A DNA stretch of 7,371 nt from contig CAYMLL010000341.1 of the NCBI GenBank assembly GCA_964390645.1, forward strand, positions 1-7,371, given 5' to 3'. This stretch comes from CAYMLL01 sp964390645. GTDB lineage: Bacteria > Planctomycetota > UBA8108. Positions 1-5,987 of the stretch are shown piece by piece. How positions within the stretch are numbered: the first letter of the stretch is position 1; each line of letters begins with the position of its first letter. The translations under genes and the position numbers were made by a program. A model generated the notes under the pieces. It was not told where the DNA came from. It did no database searches and saw only the letters and a list, made by a program, of their open reading frames with translations.

Positions 1-2300
1 GGATCGGGCTGTCCACGAACCCGGTAGGTGTAGATCGTCCGGCGGTTGCGCTCGAGTGGTGTGCGTGAGGGCTGGTGTGCCGGCGCGATCGAGAACTGGA
101 TCATTCGTGGCTCGAGCGCGATCTCGAGATGGATCTCCGGCCGCACCGGCACACCGCCGATCTCCCGGTTCAGCTCCCCGGAGATGACCAGCAGGCTGTC
201 GCGGATCTCCTCTGCGGTCAACAGCCGGGGGGGGAAGCGTGCGAGGAGGTGGTTGTCCGGGTCGACCCGGTCGAGAGCCTCACGGTCCGGGTGCGATCCG
301 GATCGTCGATAGGCGCGCGACGTCATGATCAGGCGGTGAAGTCGTTTGATCTTCGAGCCCGCGGCGACGAAGTCGGTCGTCAGCCAGTCGAGCAGATCGG
401 GATGGGTCGGCCGGGCTCCCTTGGCGCCGAAGTTGTTGGAGGTGCGGACGATTCCTCGGCCGAAGTGGTGCTGCCAGATCCGATTGACGATCGACCGTGT
501 GGCCAGCGGGTTTGCCGGTGCGGCGATCCAGCGTGCCAGAGCCAGACGCCGGCCGTGAAGGCCTTCGGGGATCGCGAAGGCATCGCCTTCCTTCGCCGTC
601 GGGGTGGCGAGGCCGGCTCCGCTGAGCACGCCGGGTGTGACGCGAGCGCCGCCGACGTCGCGGCTGCCGCCGAGGAACACGAAGCTGGCGGGCCGCCACC
701 GCTGGTTGATGTTCGGCGGTCTGCGCAGCTTGCGGCCGTTCTGCCGACGGTCGGGGCCGTTGTAGACGCTCTGCGCGAGCGGCTGGTAGCGCTCCCTGCG
801 TCGGCTCCAGATCCAGCAGTCCTGCTCGCGGACCTTCAGGGTGCCCTCGTCGACGTGGTCGAGGCCCACGTGGCGGGGGGGTTTCAGGTGCTCGGGGTCC
901 TTGTGGCGTTGCTCCTTCGTCTTGTAGGGGAGGTCGTGTTCGGAATACCAGGTCTTCGCGGCCGCCTCTCGCTTCGTCACGACGCGCTTGCGATCGTTGT
1001 CCGCGTACTCGAAGAGCCTCTCGACGAGTGCCCTCTTCTCCCCGAAGCCTCGTCGGTTCTCCGCGGGCAGGAACGCGGCGGGTACCTCTGCCGGCTGCGT
1101 CGCCGAGAACACCGCGTAGAGACGGTAATAGTCCCGCGTCGGCAGCGGGTCGAACTTGTGGTCGTGGCAACGCGCGCAGCGCAGCGGAATCGACAGGAAG
1201 GACTGGCCGACACTCTGTACAACGTCGTCACGGAAGATCTGACGCGCCTCCTCCTCGGGGATCATCGCGGTGCCCCACGGGCCCATCCGCAAGAAGCCGG
1301 TTGCGATGGTCGCTTCAGGATCGCCGGGTCGCAGCTCGTCGCCGGCGATCTGCTCGATGATGAACTCGTCGAAGGGCTTGTCGTTGTTGAATGCCCGGAC
1401 GACGTAATCACGATAGCGCCACGCGTTCGATCGCTCGTAGTCGTTCGAGAAGCCTGCGGTGTCGGCGTAGCGTACGACGTCGAGCCAGTGCTGTCCCCAG
1501 CGCTCGCCGTAGTGTGGGCTTGCGAGGAGTCGATCGATGAGGTCACTCCAGGCCTTCTCGGGATTCCGCTTCCAGACCTCGAGAAACGACGCGCGCTCGG
1601 ACGGCTCCGGAGGCAGTCCGGTGAGGTCGTAGGTGGCTCGACGCAGGAGCGCGCGCGCGTTCGCTTGCGGCGCCGGGCTCAGGTTCGCGGCGGAGAGCTT
1701 TCTGGCCACGAACGCGTCGACGGGATGCGGAGCCGAGTCCGGAACCTCGGGGCTCGTTACCGGGCGGAAGGCCCAGATGGCCTTCTTCGCGTAGCGCCGG
1801 TAGGTCCAGTCGTCGGAGAGCCCGCCGCTCGTCGGGACCAGCACGCCGTCCTCGGTCTCGATGGTCGATCTCTCCCGGCGGAGAATGTGTGCGCGGGTCT
1901 GCGGGTCGGGCCACGGGGCTCCGGCCGCGATCCAGCGACGGAGGTGCTCGATCTGCCGGGACGTCAGCCGGTCGTTGCGCTTCGGCGGCATCTCCAGCCC
2001 GTCCCGGCGCACTGCGCGCATCAGGAGACTCTGCTGCGGCTTGCCGGGGATCAGCACGGGCCTGCCGGACTCGCCCCCGCGGAGGATCGACTCGCGCGAG
2101 CGGACGTCGAGCTCGCCTTTCAAGTCGTCCGGCTTCTTGCCGTGGCAGCCGAGGCACTTCCGTTCGAGAAGCGGATGGATCTCGAGGGTGAAGAGCCGCT
2201 CGCCGGCTTCGTCGGAGGCCGCCGCTGACCTGACGGCGAGCACGAGGATCAGGCACGCTTGAAGGGTTCTTCGGGTCGTTCCGGAGTGAGCGAGGTTCAT
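1..2300 (-). CDS. Exported PSCyt1-PSCyt2-PSD1 (DUF1549/DUF1553) cytochrome c-type protein, 3' end cut by window edge
   Basis: The frame is open for 766 codons from ATG at 2300 and runs off the left edge without a stop. A signal peptide is seen at residues 1-28 (hydrophobic 13-23, cleavage probably after AAA28). A PSCyt1 domain (about 33-130) has the heme motif C49-L-G-C52-H53 and an MPPK at 104-107. A PSCyt2/DUF1549 domain (about 190-400) has DLTGLPP (225-231), YGERWGQHWLD (264-274), AGDEL (319-323) and a second CxxCH, C375-A-R-C378-H379, typical of the family. A charged linker (about 405-560) leads into PSD1/DUF1553 (from about 575; NRIWQHHFGRG at 606-616). The family's C-terminal end, perhaps 100 or more residues, is missing. 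The function of the family is not established. Heme binding and a periplasmic redox role, often linked to polysaccharide use in Planctomycetota, are inferred. It starts 23 bases after the GntR gene with no clear Shine-Dalgarno. A DUF1501 gene often follows such genes and may lie beyond the edge. Confidence 0.95.
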   Translation of the reverse strand, partial: MNLAHSGTTRRTLQACLILVLAVRSAAASDEAGERLFTLEIHPLLERKCLGCHGKKPDDLKGELDVRSRESILRGGESGRPVLIPGKPQQSLLMRAVRRDGLEMPPKRNDRLTSRQIEHLRRWIAAGAPWPDPQTRAHILRRERSTIETEDGVLVPTSGGLSDDWTYRRYAKKAIWAFRPVTSPEVPDSAPHPVDAFVARKLSAANLSPAPQANARALLRRATYDLTGLPPEPSERASFLEVWKRNPEKAWSDLIDRLLASPHYGERWGQHWLDVVRYADTAGFSNDYERSNAWRYRDYVVRAFNNDKPFDEFIIEQIAGDELRPGDPEATIATGFLRMGPWGTAMIPEEEARQIFRDDVVQSVGQSFLSIPLRCARCHDHKFDPLPTRDYYRLYAVFSATQPAEVPAAFLPAENRRGFGEKRALVERLFEYADNDRKRVVTKREAAAKTWYSEHDLPYKTKEQRHKDPEHLKPPRHVGLDHVDEGTLKVREQDCWIWSRRRERYQPLAQSVYNGPDRRQNGRKLRRPPNINQRWRPASFVFLGGSRDVGGARVTPGVLSGAGLATPTAKEGDAFAIPEGLHGRRLALARWIAAPANPLATRSIVNRIWQHHFGRGIVRTSNNFGAKGARPTHPDLLDWLTTDFVAAGSKIKRLHRLIMTSRAYRRSGSHPDREALDRVDPDNHLLARFPPRLLTAEEIRDSLLVISGELNREIGGVPVRPEIHLEIALEPRMIQFSIAPAHQPSRTPLERNRRTIYTYRVRGQPD

Positions 2301-2323
2301 CGTTCGAGGCCAGGGGGAGCGAT

Positions 2324-2926
2324 CTACTGCACGTTGGCGGTGAGCGCCGCGGCGATTGTCGAGGTCTTTCCGGAGCGGATCGCCTCGAGGATCTCGACGT
2401 GCTCACGATGGACTGCGTCGTAGTCGTTCAGACGTGTGTACGTGATCAGCATCCTCGAGCAGAGCCACTTCCAGATGGGCAGGAATTCGTCGCCGCGGCA
2501 GAGTGTCAGCAGGGTCTCGTGAAAGGCCACGTCGTGGCGGGCCACGGCAGCCGCATCTCCGGTATCGCAGGCATCTCGAAGCTCGAGGAGAGACGTCTCG
2601 AGTCGACTCCACGCGGTGTCGTCCAGCTGATCGCGTCCACGCTCGATGACGAACTGCTCGATCTGCTGGCGGAGCGAGACGATCAGCTCGCGATTCTCCA
2701 CCTTCGGAGGGTGGCTGACGGTCACGCCTCGATTCGCCCGGTAGGCGAGGAGGCCTTCCTGAGTGAGCTGCAAGAACGCGTCTCGCACGGGTCCGCGGCT
2801 GACGCCCAGACGTTCGGCGAATTGTGTCTCGCGCAGCGCCTGTCCGGGGATCAGCTCGCCGGCGACGACTTGCTCCCGGATGTGGTCCGTGACCTGCTCT
2901 CGAATCGTACGGGGGTGGACTCGCAA
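2324..2926 (-). CDS. GntR/FadR-family transcriptional regulator with FCD domain
   Basis: This is a 200-residue DNA-binding regulator. Residues 5-70 form a winged helix-turn-helix, with the recognition part LGVSRGPVRDAF at 40-51 followed by a wing at RGVTV (66-70). Residues 78-198 form an all-helical FCD ligand-binding domain. FCD domains usually hold a metal through D-x3-H and two later histidines. Here D132, H136 and H176 are present, but the position 22 residues after H176, where the last histidine normally sits, is N198, two residues before the stop. The start is TTG at 2926, preceded by GGAAG about ten bases upstream. No ATG, GTG or other TTG lies between it and the upstream in-frame stop. 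The PSD1 gene follows after 23 bases on the same strand, so co-transcription is likely. The effector is unknown; family members mostly sense carboxylates, sugar acids or fatty acyl groups. Confidence 0.93.
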   Translation of the reverse strand: MRVHPRTIREQVTDHIREQVVAGELIPGQALRETQFAERLGVSRGPVRDAFLQLTQEGLLAYRANRGVTVSHPPKVENRELIVSLRQQIEQFVIERGRDQLDDTAWSRLETSLLELRDACDTGDAAAVARHDVAFHETLLTLCRGDEFLPIWKWLCSRMLITYTRLNDYDAVHREHVEILEAIRSGKTSTIAAALTANVQ

Positions 2927-2941
2927 GGACTCGCTTCCGGA
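2924..2941 (-). promoter_or_regulatory. TTG start and Shine-Dalgarno of the GntR regulator
   Basis: Read on the minus strand, CCGGAAG precedes the TTG codon at 2926-2924 by about eight bases. The reading frame upstream is closed by TGA at 2971-2969 with no other usable start codon between, so TTG is the only standard start. A weak start codon suggests low expression, as is common for regulators. Confidence 0.6.
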
Positions 2942-2964
2942 GGTCTCACTGGTGTGAAATGCTG

Positions 2965-2976
2965 ATTGTCAACAAT
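2965..2976. promoter_or_regulatory. Operator-like palindrome ATTGT-CA-ACAAT upstream of the GntR gene
   Basis: A 12-base site consists of two perfect 5-base arms, ATTGT and ACAAT, around a 2-base centre. It is strikingly AT-rich in otherwise GC-rich sequence and lies 38 bases upstream of the regulator's start codon. Small TTGT...ACAA-type palindromes are a usual form for GntR/FadR-family operators. The minus strand of the same site also reads TTGACA (2972-2967), a consensus -35 box, but no convincing -10 lies 16-18 bases further on. Autoregulation by the adjacent regulator is inferred. Confidence 0.5.
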
Positions 2977-3027
2977 ATCCCCCCAACGGCGACGCCGATC
3001 AACCATCGATCCGGGCCGACTGTCGAT

Positions 3028-3068
3028 CCGGGTGTTCGCGACACCCGGCCGGCTCTGTAGGGGCCGGG
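3028..3068. repeat. Two overlapping, mutually exclusive hairpins
   Basis: Hairpin A has 8-base perfect arms CCGGGTGT (3028-3035) and ACACCCGG (3041-3048) around the loop TCGCG. Hairpin B has 7-base perfect arms CCCGGCC (3044-3050) and GGCCGGG (3062-3068) around an 11-base loop. They share 3044-3048, so only one can form at a time in an RNA. No U-tract follows either on either strand, so neither is a standard intrinsic terminator. Confidence 0.45.
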
Positions 3069-3152
3069 AAACCGCAGGCACCGGCACGAGGGCTGCCGTC
3101 CTCCGGTCAGCCGCCCTGCGAAGAGGCGAGACCCGGGGCCTTCGCAGGTTCT

Positions 3153-3170
3153 CCCGCGCGATCGCGCGGG
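3153..3170. repeat. Perfect 18-base GC-rich palindrome downstream of the lipoprotein gene
   Basis: CCCGCGCGATCGCGCGGG is its own reverse complement. As RNA it would give a 7-base-pair G/C stem with a GATC loop. It lies 45 bases after the stop codon of the minus-strand lipoprotein gene, a suitable place for a 3'-end structure, but no T-tract follows on the minus strand. It may be a transcript-stabilising hairpin, a Rho-assisted terminator, a protein site, or chance in GC-rich DNA. Confidence 0.35.
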
Positions 3171-3215
3171 CAGCTCGCCCTGGTTTGGCTGGCAGGACGG
3201 TCCGCCTCGCGGCGT

Positions 3216-4277
3216 CTACTGTCCGTCCGTTCTCAACGCGGTCTCGTCGTTGACGGACTCCGTAACACTGCCGTCGGGGTGCACCGTGAGGGTCCCCCGT
3301 TCGCTCTGGATGACGGTTGGGTCCGCCGGCGGCGGAGGGCCGATCGCGGCCTCCCCCGAACCCAGCGTCCCATCGGCATCGCTCGGGAGCCTCGTGTCCT
3401 CGCGGTAGGCCGTGGCCTCGACGCTGCGATCGTCGAGGAGCGTGAGCTCCTCGCGCAGCGACTGGGCGTCGTGCAGCCACTTGCGGTGCTCCACGGAGTA
3501 GTCGGTCGGGATGGACGAGCGCAGTACCCGGTCGAGGGCCAGTCGGGCGCGGTCGTACTGGCCGACGAGCCGCAGAGCCCGCGCCAGGGCGAACTGGTTG
3601 GCCCCGAAGTCCGGGCAACCGTCGCAGGCCTTCTCGAGGAGATCGACCGCCAGCAGTAGATTGCCGATGCGCGGTCCTTTCCACCCGGGGTCGGCGGCCC
3701 TCTCGTAGAGCGAGCCGAGCTCACGCAGCGCTCCGCAGTGGTCGAATCCGCCGTCGATTTCCTTGGCGACGCTCAGGTAGTACTTCATCTCCTTCAGGTG
3801 CTCCTTGGTGGGCCCCCGTCGGGCCTCGGAGAGCGCCTTGTAACAGAGCGCCGTGTAGTAGTACGGCTCGACCCGGGCCGAGAGTCTCCGCGTGGCGACG
3901 AGACCGAGGCCGACCCCCCTGCGCGCGAACTCCCAGCGCTGGGACGGAAGCGGGTGGTTGAGCCCGAGCCAGGCGCAGGCACGTACGGCACGCCAGAGCG
4001 CTTCGTAGTGGTTCTTCGGTGAGATCGAGTCCACCGCGGCGCCGAGTGAGTGCTCCACCCGGTAGTCGGCACGCGGCTCCTTGTACGCCTCATCGATCTC
4101 GGCGATGCGGGTCTGCAGCACGACCTCGCCGATCGGCGCGATCGGCACCAGGTGATCCTTGTACGGATGGTGGAGAGCCTGAGTCGAGCAACCCCACAGG
4201 CCCAGGACGGCGACCACGGACAGCATCGATACGCAGACCGGGCGACAGGCCCGACCTCTTCGCGGGTTCCGTTTCAT
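3216..4277 (-). CDS. TPR-like lipoprotein resembling the TRAP transporter T-component (TatT)
   Basis: This 353-residue lipoprotein has a basic N-terminus, a hydrophobic stretch at 16-28 and a lipobox L27-W28-G29-C30; Cys30 would carry the lipid. The body is mostly helical. Residues about 90-260 carry helix pairs of TPR type, for example YYYTALCYKALSEA (139-152), GALRELGSLYERA (182-194), LLLAVDLLEKA (207-217) and FALARALRLVGQYDRARLAL (229-248). The run of a conserved LG-x-LY helix, a Gly/Pro loop and a repeated helix pair recalls TatT-type lipoproteins (PF16811), which form trimers and partner periplasmic solute-binding proteins. No TRAP transporter gene is in the window, so that role is uncertain. 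The tail (about 285-353) is polar and low in complexity. ATG at 4277 is supported by GGAG nine bases upstream. It is transcribed away from ribBA. It could instead be a generic TPR lipoprotein. Confidence 0.85.
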   Translation of the reverse strand: MKRNPRRGRACRPVCVSMLSVVAVLGLWGCSTQALHHPYKDHLVPIAPIGEVVLQTRIAEIDEAYKEPRADYRVEHSLGAAVDSISPKNHYEALWRAVRACAWLGLNHPLPSQRWEFARRGVGLGLVATRRLSARVEPYYYTALCYKALSEARRGPTKEHLKEMKYYLSVAKEIDGGFDHCGALRELGSLYERAADPGWKGPRIGNLLLAVDLLEKACDGCPDFGANQFALARALRLVGQYDRARLALDRVLRSSIPTDYSVEHRKWLHDAQSLREELTLLDDRSVEATAYREDTRLPSDADGTLGSGEAAIGPPPPADPTVIQSERGTLTVHPDGSVTESVNDETALRTDGQ

Positions 4278-4390
4278 CGATCTTCACTCCGGTTCTTCGT
4301 CTCGCGGTCTTCCACCCGGGACGCCAGGCCCGGACGACACGCTGCGAGCCCTTCTTCCACCGGGACTCGCTTTCAGAGAGCTTCTTTTCT

Positions 4391-4410
4391 CGCCTCCGGG
4401 GAAGGAGGCG
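4391..4410 (+). promoter_or_regulatory. Hairpin enclosing a strong Shine-Dalgarno sequence
   Basis: The arms CGCCTCC (4391-4397) and GGAGGCG (4404-4410) are perfectly complementary around a GGGGAA loop. The 3' arm overlaps AAGGAGG (4402-4408), a near-ideal Shine-Dalgarno seven bases before ATG at 4416. In a plus-strand RNA the structure would mask the ribosome site. No promoter upstream was recognised, so whether this is transcribed in that direction is unknown. Confidence 0.35.
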
Positions 4411-4415
4411 GGCTC

Positions 4416-4463
4416 ATGTTAGTCCGAAGGCTCCGGATTCTCCAGGATTTTCGGCCCTCGTGA
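4416..4463 (+). CDS. Possible 15-residue leader peptide upstream of ribBA
   Basis: ATG at 4416, 15 sense codons and TGA at 4461-4463 give the peptide MLVRRLRILQDFRPS. The only support is the strong Shine-Dalgarno AAGGAGG with a seven-base spacer and the position ahead of ribBA. There is no run of one amino acid that would suggest classical attenuation; four of the fifteen residues are arginine. The possible -10 box of ribBA lies downstream of it, so it would need a further upstream promoter. It may well be chance. Confidence 0.2.
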   Translation: MLVRRLRILQDFRPS

Positions 4464-4515
4464 CCGACCGGGGGATGTGAGCCACCCGGTGTGCCGCGGG
4501 CCCCGAATCGGGCGG

Positions 4516-4541
4516 AAAAACCGGGTCGAGCGCCGATCCGG
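4516..4541 (-). terminator. Terminator-like hairpin with T5 tract on the minus strand
   Basis: Read on the minus strand, CCGG and CCGG at the ends of 4541-4521 pair, with one A-C mismatch and then TCG/CGA, around a five-base loop. TTTTT (4520-4516) follows at once. The stem is short and imperfect. It would stop transcription entering from the ribBA side towards the lipoprotein gene. It lies just upstream of the possible ribBA -10 box. Confidence 0.25.
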
Positions 4542-4545
4542 ATCC

Positions 4546-4551
4546 TACAAT
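4546..4551 (+). promoter_or_regulatory. Possible -10 box (TACAAT) of the ribBA operon
   Basis: TACAAT differs from the TATAAT consensus at one base and lies 64 bases before the chosen ribBA start, giving a leader of roughly 55-60 bases. The spaced upstream bases (around 4523-4530, GGGTCGAG) are a poor -35 match, so the call is tentative. Confidence 0.35.
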
Positions 4552-4615
4552 GACCCGTTCTGACGGTGGCCGACGAGGCGATCCTGGCCGCCGCCCGAGA
4601 CGCCGAGAAGAACGC

Positions 4616-5971
4616 ATGCCAGAGATGAGATTCGCTGCCATCGAGGAGGCGATCGACGCCATCGTCCGGGGGGGCTTCGTCATCGTCGTCGACGACGAGG
4701 ATCGGGAGAACGAGGGGGACCTGATCTGCGCTGCGGAGCACGCCACGCCCGAGATGATCAACTTCATGTTGACGCGGGGCCGAGGCGTTCTCTGTGTGCC
4801 GATCCTGTCCGAGCAAGCTTCCGCGCTGCGGCTGGGACCGGCCTCGCCGACGAATTCGGCGCTCCACTCGACGAACTTCACGGTCAGCGTCGACCTGCAC
4901 ACATCGACGACCGGCGTCTGCGCCGCCGAGCGTGCCGCGACCGTGCGCGCGCTGTCGCTTGCCGACGCCTGCCCGGAGGACTTCGCGCGGCCCGGACACG
5001 TATATCCGTTGATCGCGCGCGACGGCGGCGTGCTGCGCCGCGCGGGTCACACCGAGGCCGCGGTGGACCTCGCGGCGCTGGCCGGTCTGAGACCGGCCCG
5101 CGCGCTGATCGAGATACTCGACGACCACCGCACGATGGCGCGTCGCGATCGGCTCTTCGAGATCGCTCTCGAGCACTCGATTCCGATCGTCACGATCGAG
5201 GACCTGATCCGCTATCGTCGACGTCACGAGAAGCTCGTCCGGCGTGTCGTGGAGACGACGCTTCCGACACGGGACTTCGGCGACTGGGTCGTCTACGGTT
5301 ACGAGGTGGAGTTCGAGCCGCAGGAGCCGGTCGCGTTCGTGAAGGGTGACCTGAACTCGAGCAAGGTGCCGCTCGTGCGCATGCACTCATCGTGCTTCAC
5401 CGGCGACGTTCTCGAGTCGCTCCGTTGCGACTGTGGCGACCAGCTGCGCCGTGCGCTTCGGAGGATCTCGAATGAAGGTGTCGGTGCGGTCGTCTACCTG
5501 CCGCAGGAAGGGCGCGGCATCGGTTTCCTCGCCAAGCTGAAAGCCTACGCTCTCCAGGACCGGGGGCTCGACACGGTCGAGGCGAACGAGGCGCTCGGCT
5601 ATCGCGCCGACATGCGCGACTACGGTGTCGGCATTCAGATCCTCAAGGACCTCGGCCTCTCGAAGATCCGCCTGCTGACGAACAATCCCAAGAAGCACGA
5701 CGCGTTCATCTACTACGGCTACGACCTCGAGGTCGTGGGGCAGGAGCCGATCATCGAGCCCTCGAACGAGCACAACGAGCGCTACATGCGCGCCAAGCGC
5801 GACAAGCTCGGGCATCGGCTTCCCCTCGAGATCCGGGAACCGGTGGACGACAGGCGTTGTGCCGACGGTCCGACCATCGTCCCGGACGAGGCGGACGTCC
5901 TGGATGAAGCGGATCTCCCGGTTGACCCGGCGGAGAACGGCCCTTCCGCTTCCGGGAGAGAGGCCTCGTGA
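4616..5971 (+). CDS. ribBA: Bifunctional 3,4-dihydroxy-2-butanone 4-phosphate synthase / GTP cyclohydrolase II
   Basis: This 451-residue cytosolic enzyme makes both riboflavin precursors: 3,4-dihydroxy-2-butanone 4-phosphate from ribulose 5-phosphate, and the pyrimidine from GTP. The RibB half (1-205) shows DDEDRENEGD (26-35), HSTNFTVSVD (84-93), PGHVYPL (126-132), GHTEAAVDLA (144-153) and E166. The RibA half (206-403) shows zinc ligands C260, C271 and C273 in HSSC and RCDCG, QEGRGIG (297-303), the RDYG motif with R334 and LLTNNPKK (353-360). Both halves appear complete. A tail of about 45 residues (405-451) is acidic and non-conserved. I chose ATG 4616 over ATG 4550: the latter adds 22 Arg/Gly-rich residues not typical of the family and overlaps a possible -10 box. 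ATG 4625 is another option, but GAGAAG five bases before 4616 favours 4616. It is the first gene of a three-gene plus-strand run. No ribH, ribD or ribE is nearby. Confidence 0.97.
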   Translation: MPEMRFAAIEEAIDAIVRGGFVIVVDDEDRENEGDLICAAEHATPEMINFMLTRGRGVLCVPILSEQASALRLGPASPTNSALHSTNFTVSVDLHTSTTGVCAAERAATVRALSLADACPEDFARPGHVYPLIARDGGVLRRAGHTEAAVDLAALAGLRPARALIEILDDHRTMARRDRLFEIALEHSIPIVTIEDLIRYRRRHEKLVRRVVETTLPTRDFGDWVVYGYEVEFEPQEPVAFVKGDLNSSKVPLVRMHSSCFTGDVLESLRCDCGDQLRRALRRISNEGVGAVVYLPQEGRGIGFLAKLKAYALQDRGLDTVEANEALGYRADMRDYGVGIQILKDLGLSKIRLLTNNPKKHDAFIYYGYDLEVVGQEPIIEPSNEHNERYMRAKRDKLGHRLPLEIREPVDDRRCADGPTIVPDEADVLDEADLPVDPAENGPSASGREAS

Positions 5972-5987
5972 GGGGCTGCTCGTGATG
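5970..5987 (+). promoter_or_regulatory. Shine-Dalgarno of the Ppx-like gene, overlapping the ribBA stop
   Basis: GAGGGG (5970-5975) begins inside the ribBA TGA (5969-5971) and lies nine bases before ATG at 5985. GTG at 5982 is in frame and also possible. The overlap of ribosome site and stop codon points to translational coupling. Confidence 0.65.

Larger units (their letters stand above)
2927..3215. other. Intergenic region between lipoprotein and GntR genes
   Basis: These 289 bases have no believable gene. They hold the AT-rich palindrome at 2965-2976 close to the regulator, a direct repeat TCGATCCGGG at 3006-3015 and 3023-3032, two overlapping hairpins at 3028-3068 and a perfect GC-rich palindrome at 3153-3170. 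The region probably contains the promoter and leader of the regulator-PSD1 unit and the 3' end of the lipoprotein transcript. Confidence 0.6.
4278..4615. other. Divergent intergenic region between lipoprotein and ribBA
   Basis: These 338 bases should hold promoters for both arms. Visible are GGAG for the lipoprotein (minus strand, about 4287-4290), a hairpin at 4391-4410 overlapping a strong Shine-Dalgarno and a 15-codon frame, an inverted repeat ACCCGGT/ACCGGGT (4484-4490 and 4520-4526), a terminator-like structure on the minus strand at 4516-4541, and a TACAAT box at 4546-4551. I do not see the conserved core of an FMN riboswitch, although one often precedes riboflavin genes. I found no convincing promoter for the lipoprotein gene. 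Confidence 0.6.

Noticed and set aside
280..1170. A 296-codon minus-strand frame overlapping the PSD1 gene
   Set aside because: It is an out-of-frame reading of the PSD1 gene and consists almost entirely of Arg, Pro, Ala and Gly.
1140..1180. The second CxxCH (C375-H379) in the PSD1 protein as an unusual extra heme site
   Set aside because: This CARCHDHKFDP block is a normal conserved part of the PSCyt2/DUF1549 domain, so it is not a novelty.
75..2228. A 717-codon plus-strand open frame antisense to the PSD1 gene
   Set aside because: The minus strand encodes an unmistakable PSCyt/PSD1 protein with signal peptide, CxxCH motifs and family blocks. The antisense frame has low-complexity Arg/Val/Gly content and no recognisable domain, which is usual opposite GC-rich genes.
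2399..2965. A 188-codon plus-strand frame antisense to the GntR regulator
   Set aside because: The opposite strand carries a clear winged-helix and FCD protein; this frame has no family features.
2966..3253. A 95-codon plus-strand frame in the intergenic region
   Set aside because: It has a TTG start, very Arg-rich composition, no ribosome site and runs antisense into the lipoprotein gene.
4550..4615. An N-terminal extension of RibBA starting at ATG 4550
   Set aside because: The 22 added residues are Arg/Gly-rich and unlike the family start, and the ATG sits inside a possible -10 box with no ribosome site.
4278..4615. An FMN riboswitch upstream of ribBA
   Set aside because: I looked for the conserved core segments and paired arms of the class and did not find them; only short local hairpins are present.
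4373..5386. A 337-codon minus-strand frame antisense to ribBA
   Set aside because: ribBA on the plus strand is fully conserved here; the antisense frame has Arg-rich, domain-free content.
5859..5984. An N-terminal extension of the Ppx-like protein inside the end of ribBA
   Set aside because: The phosphate motif belongs near residue 10, as it is from ATG 5985, and that start has GAGGGG at the right distance. The extension is an Arg-rich shadow of the ribBA tail.
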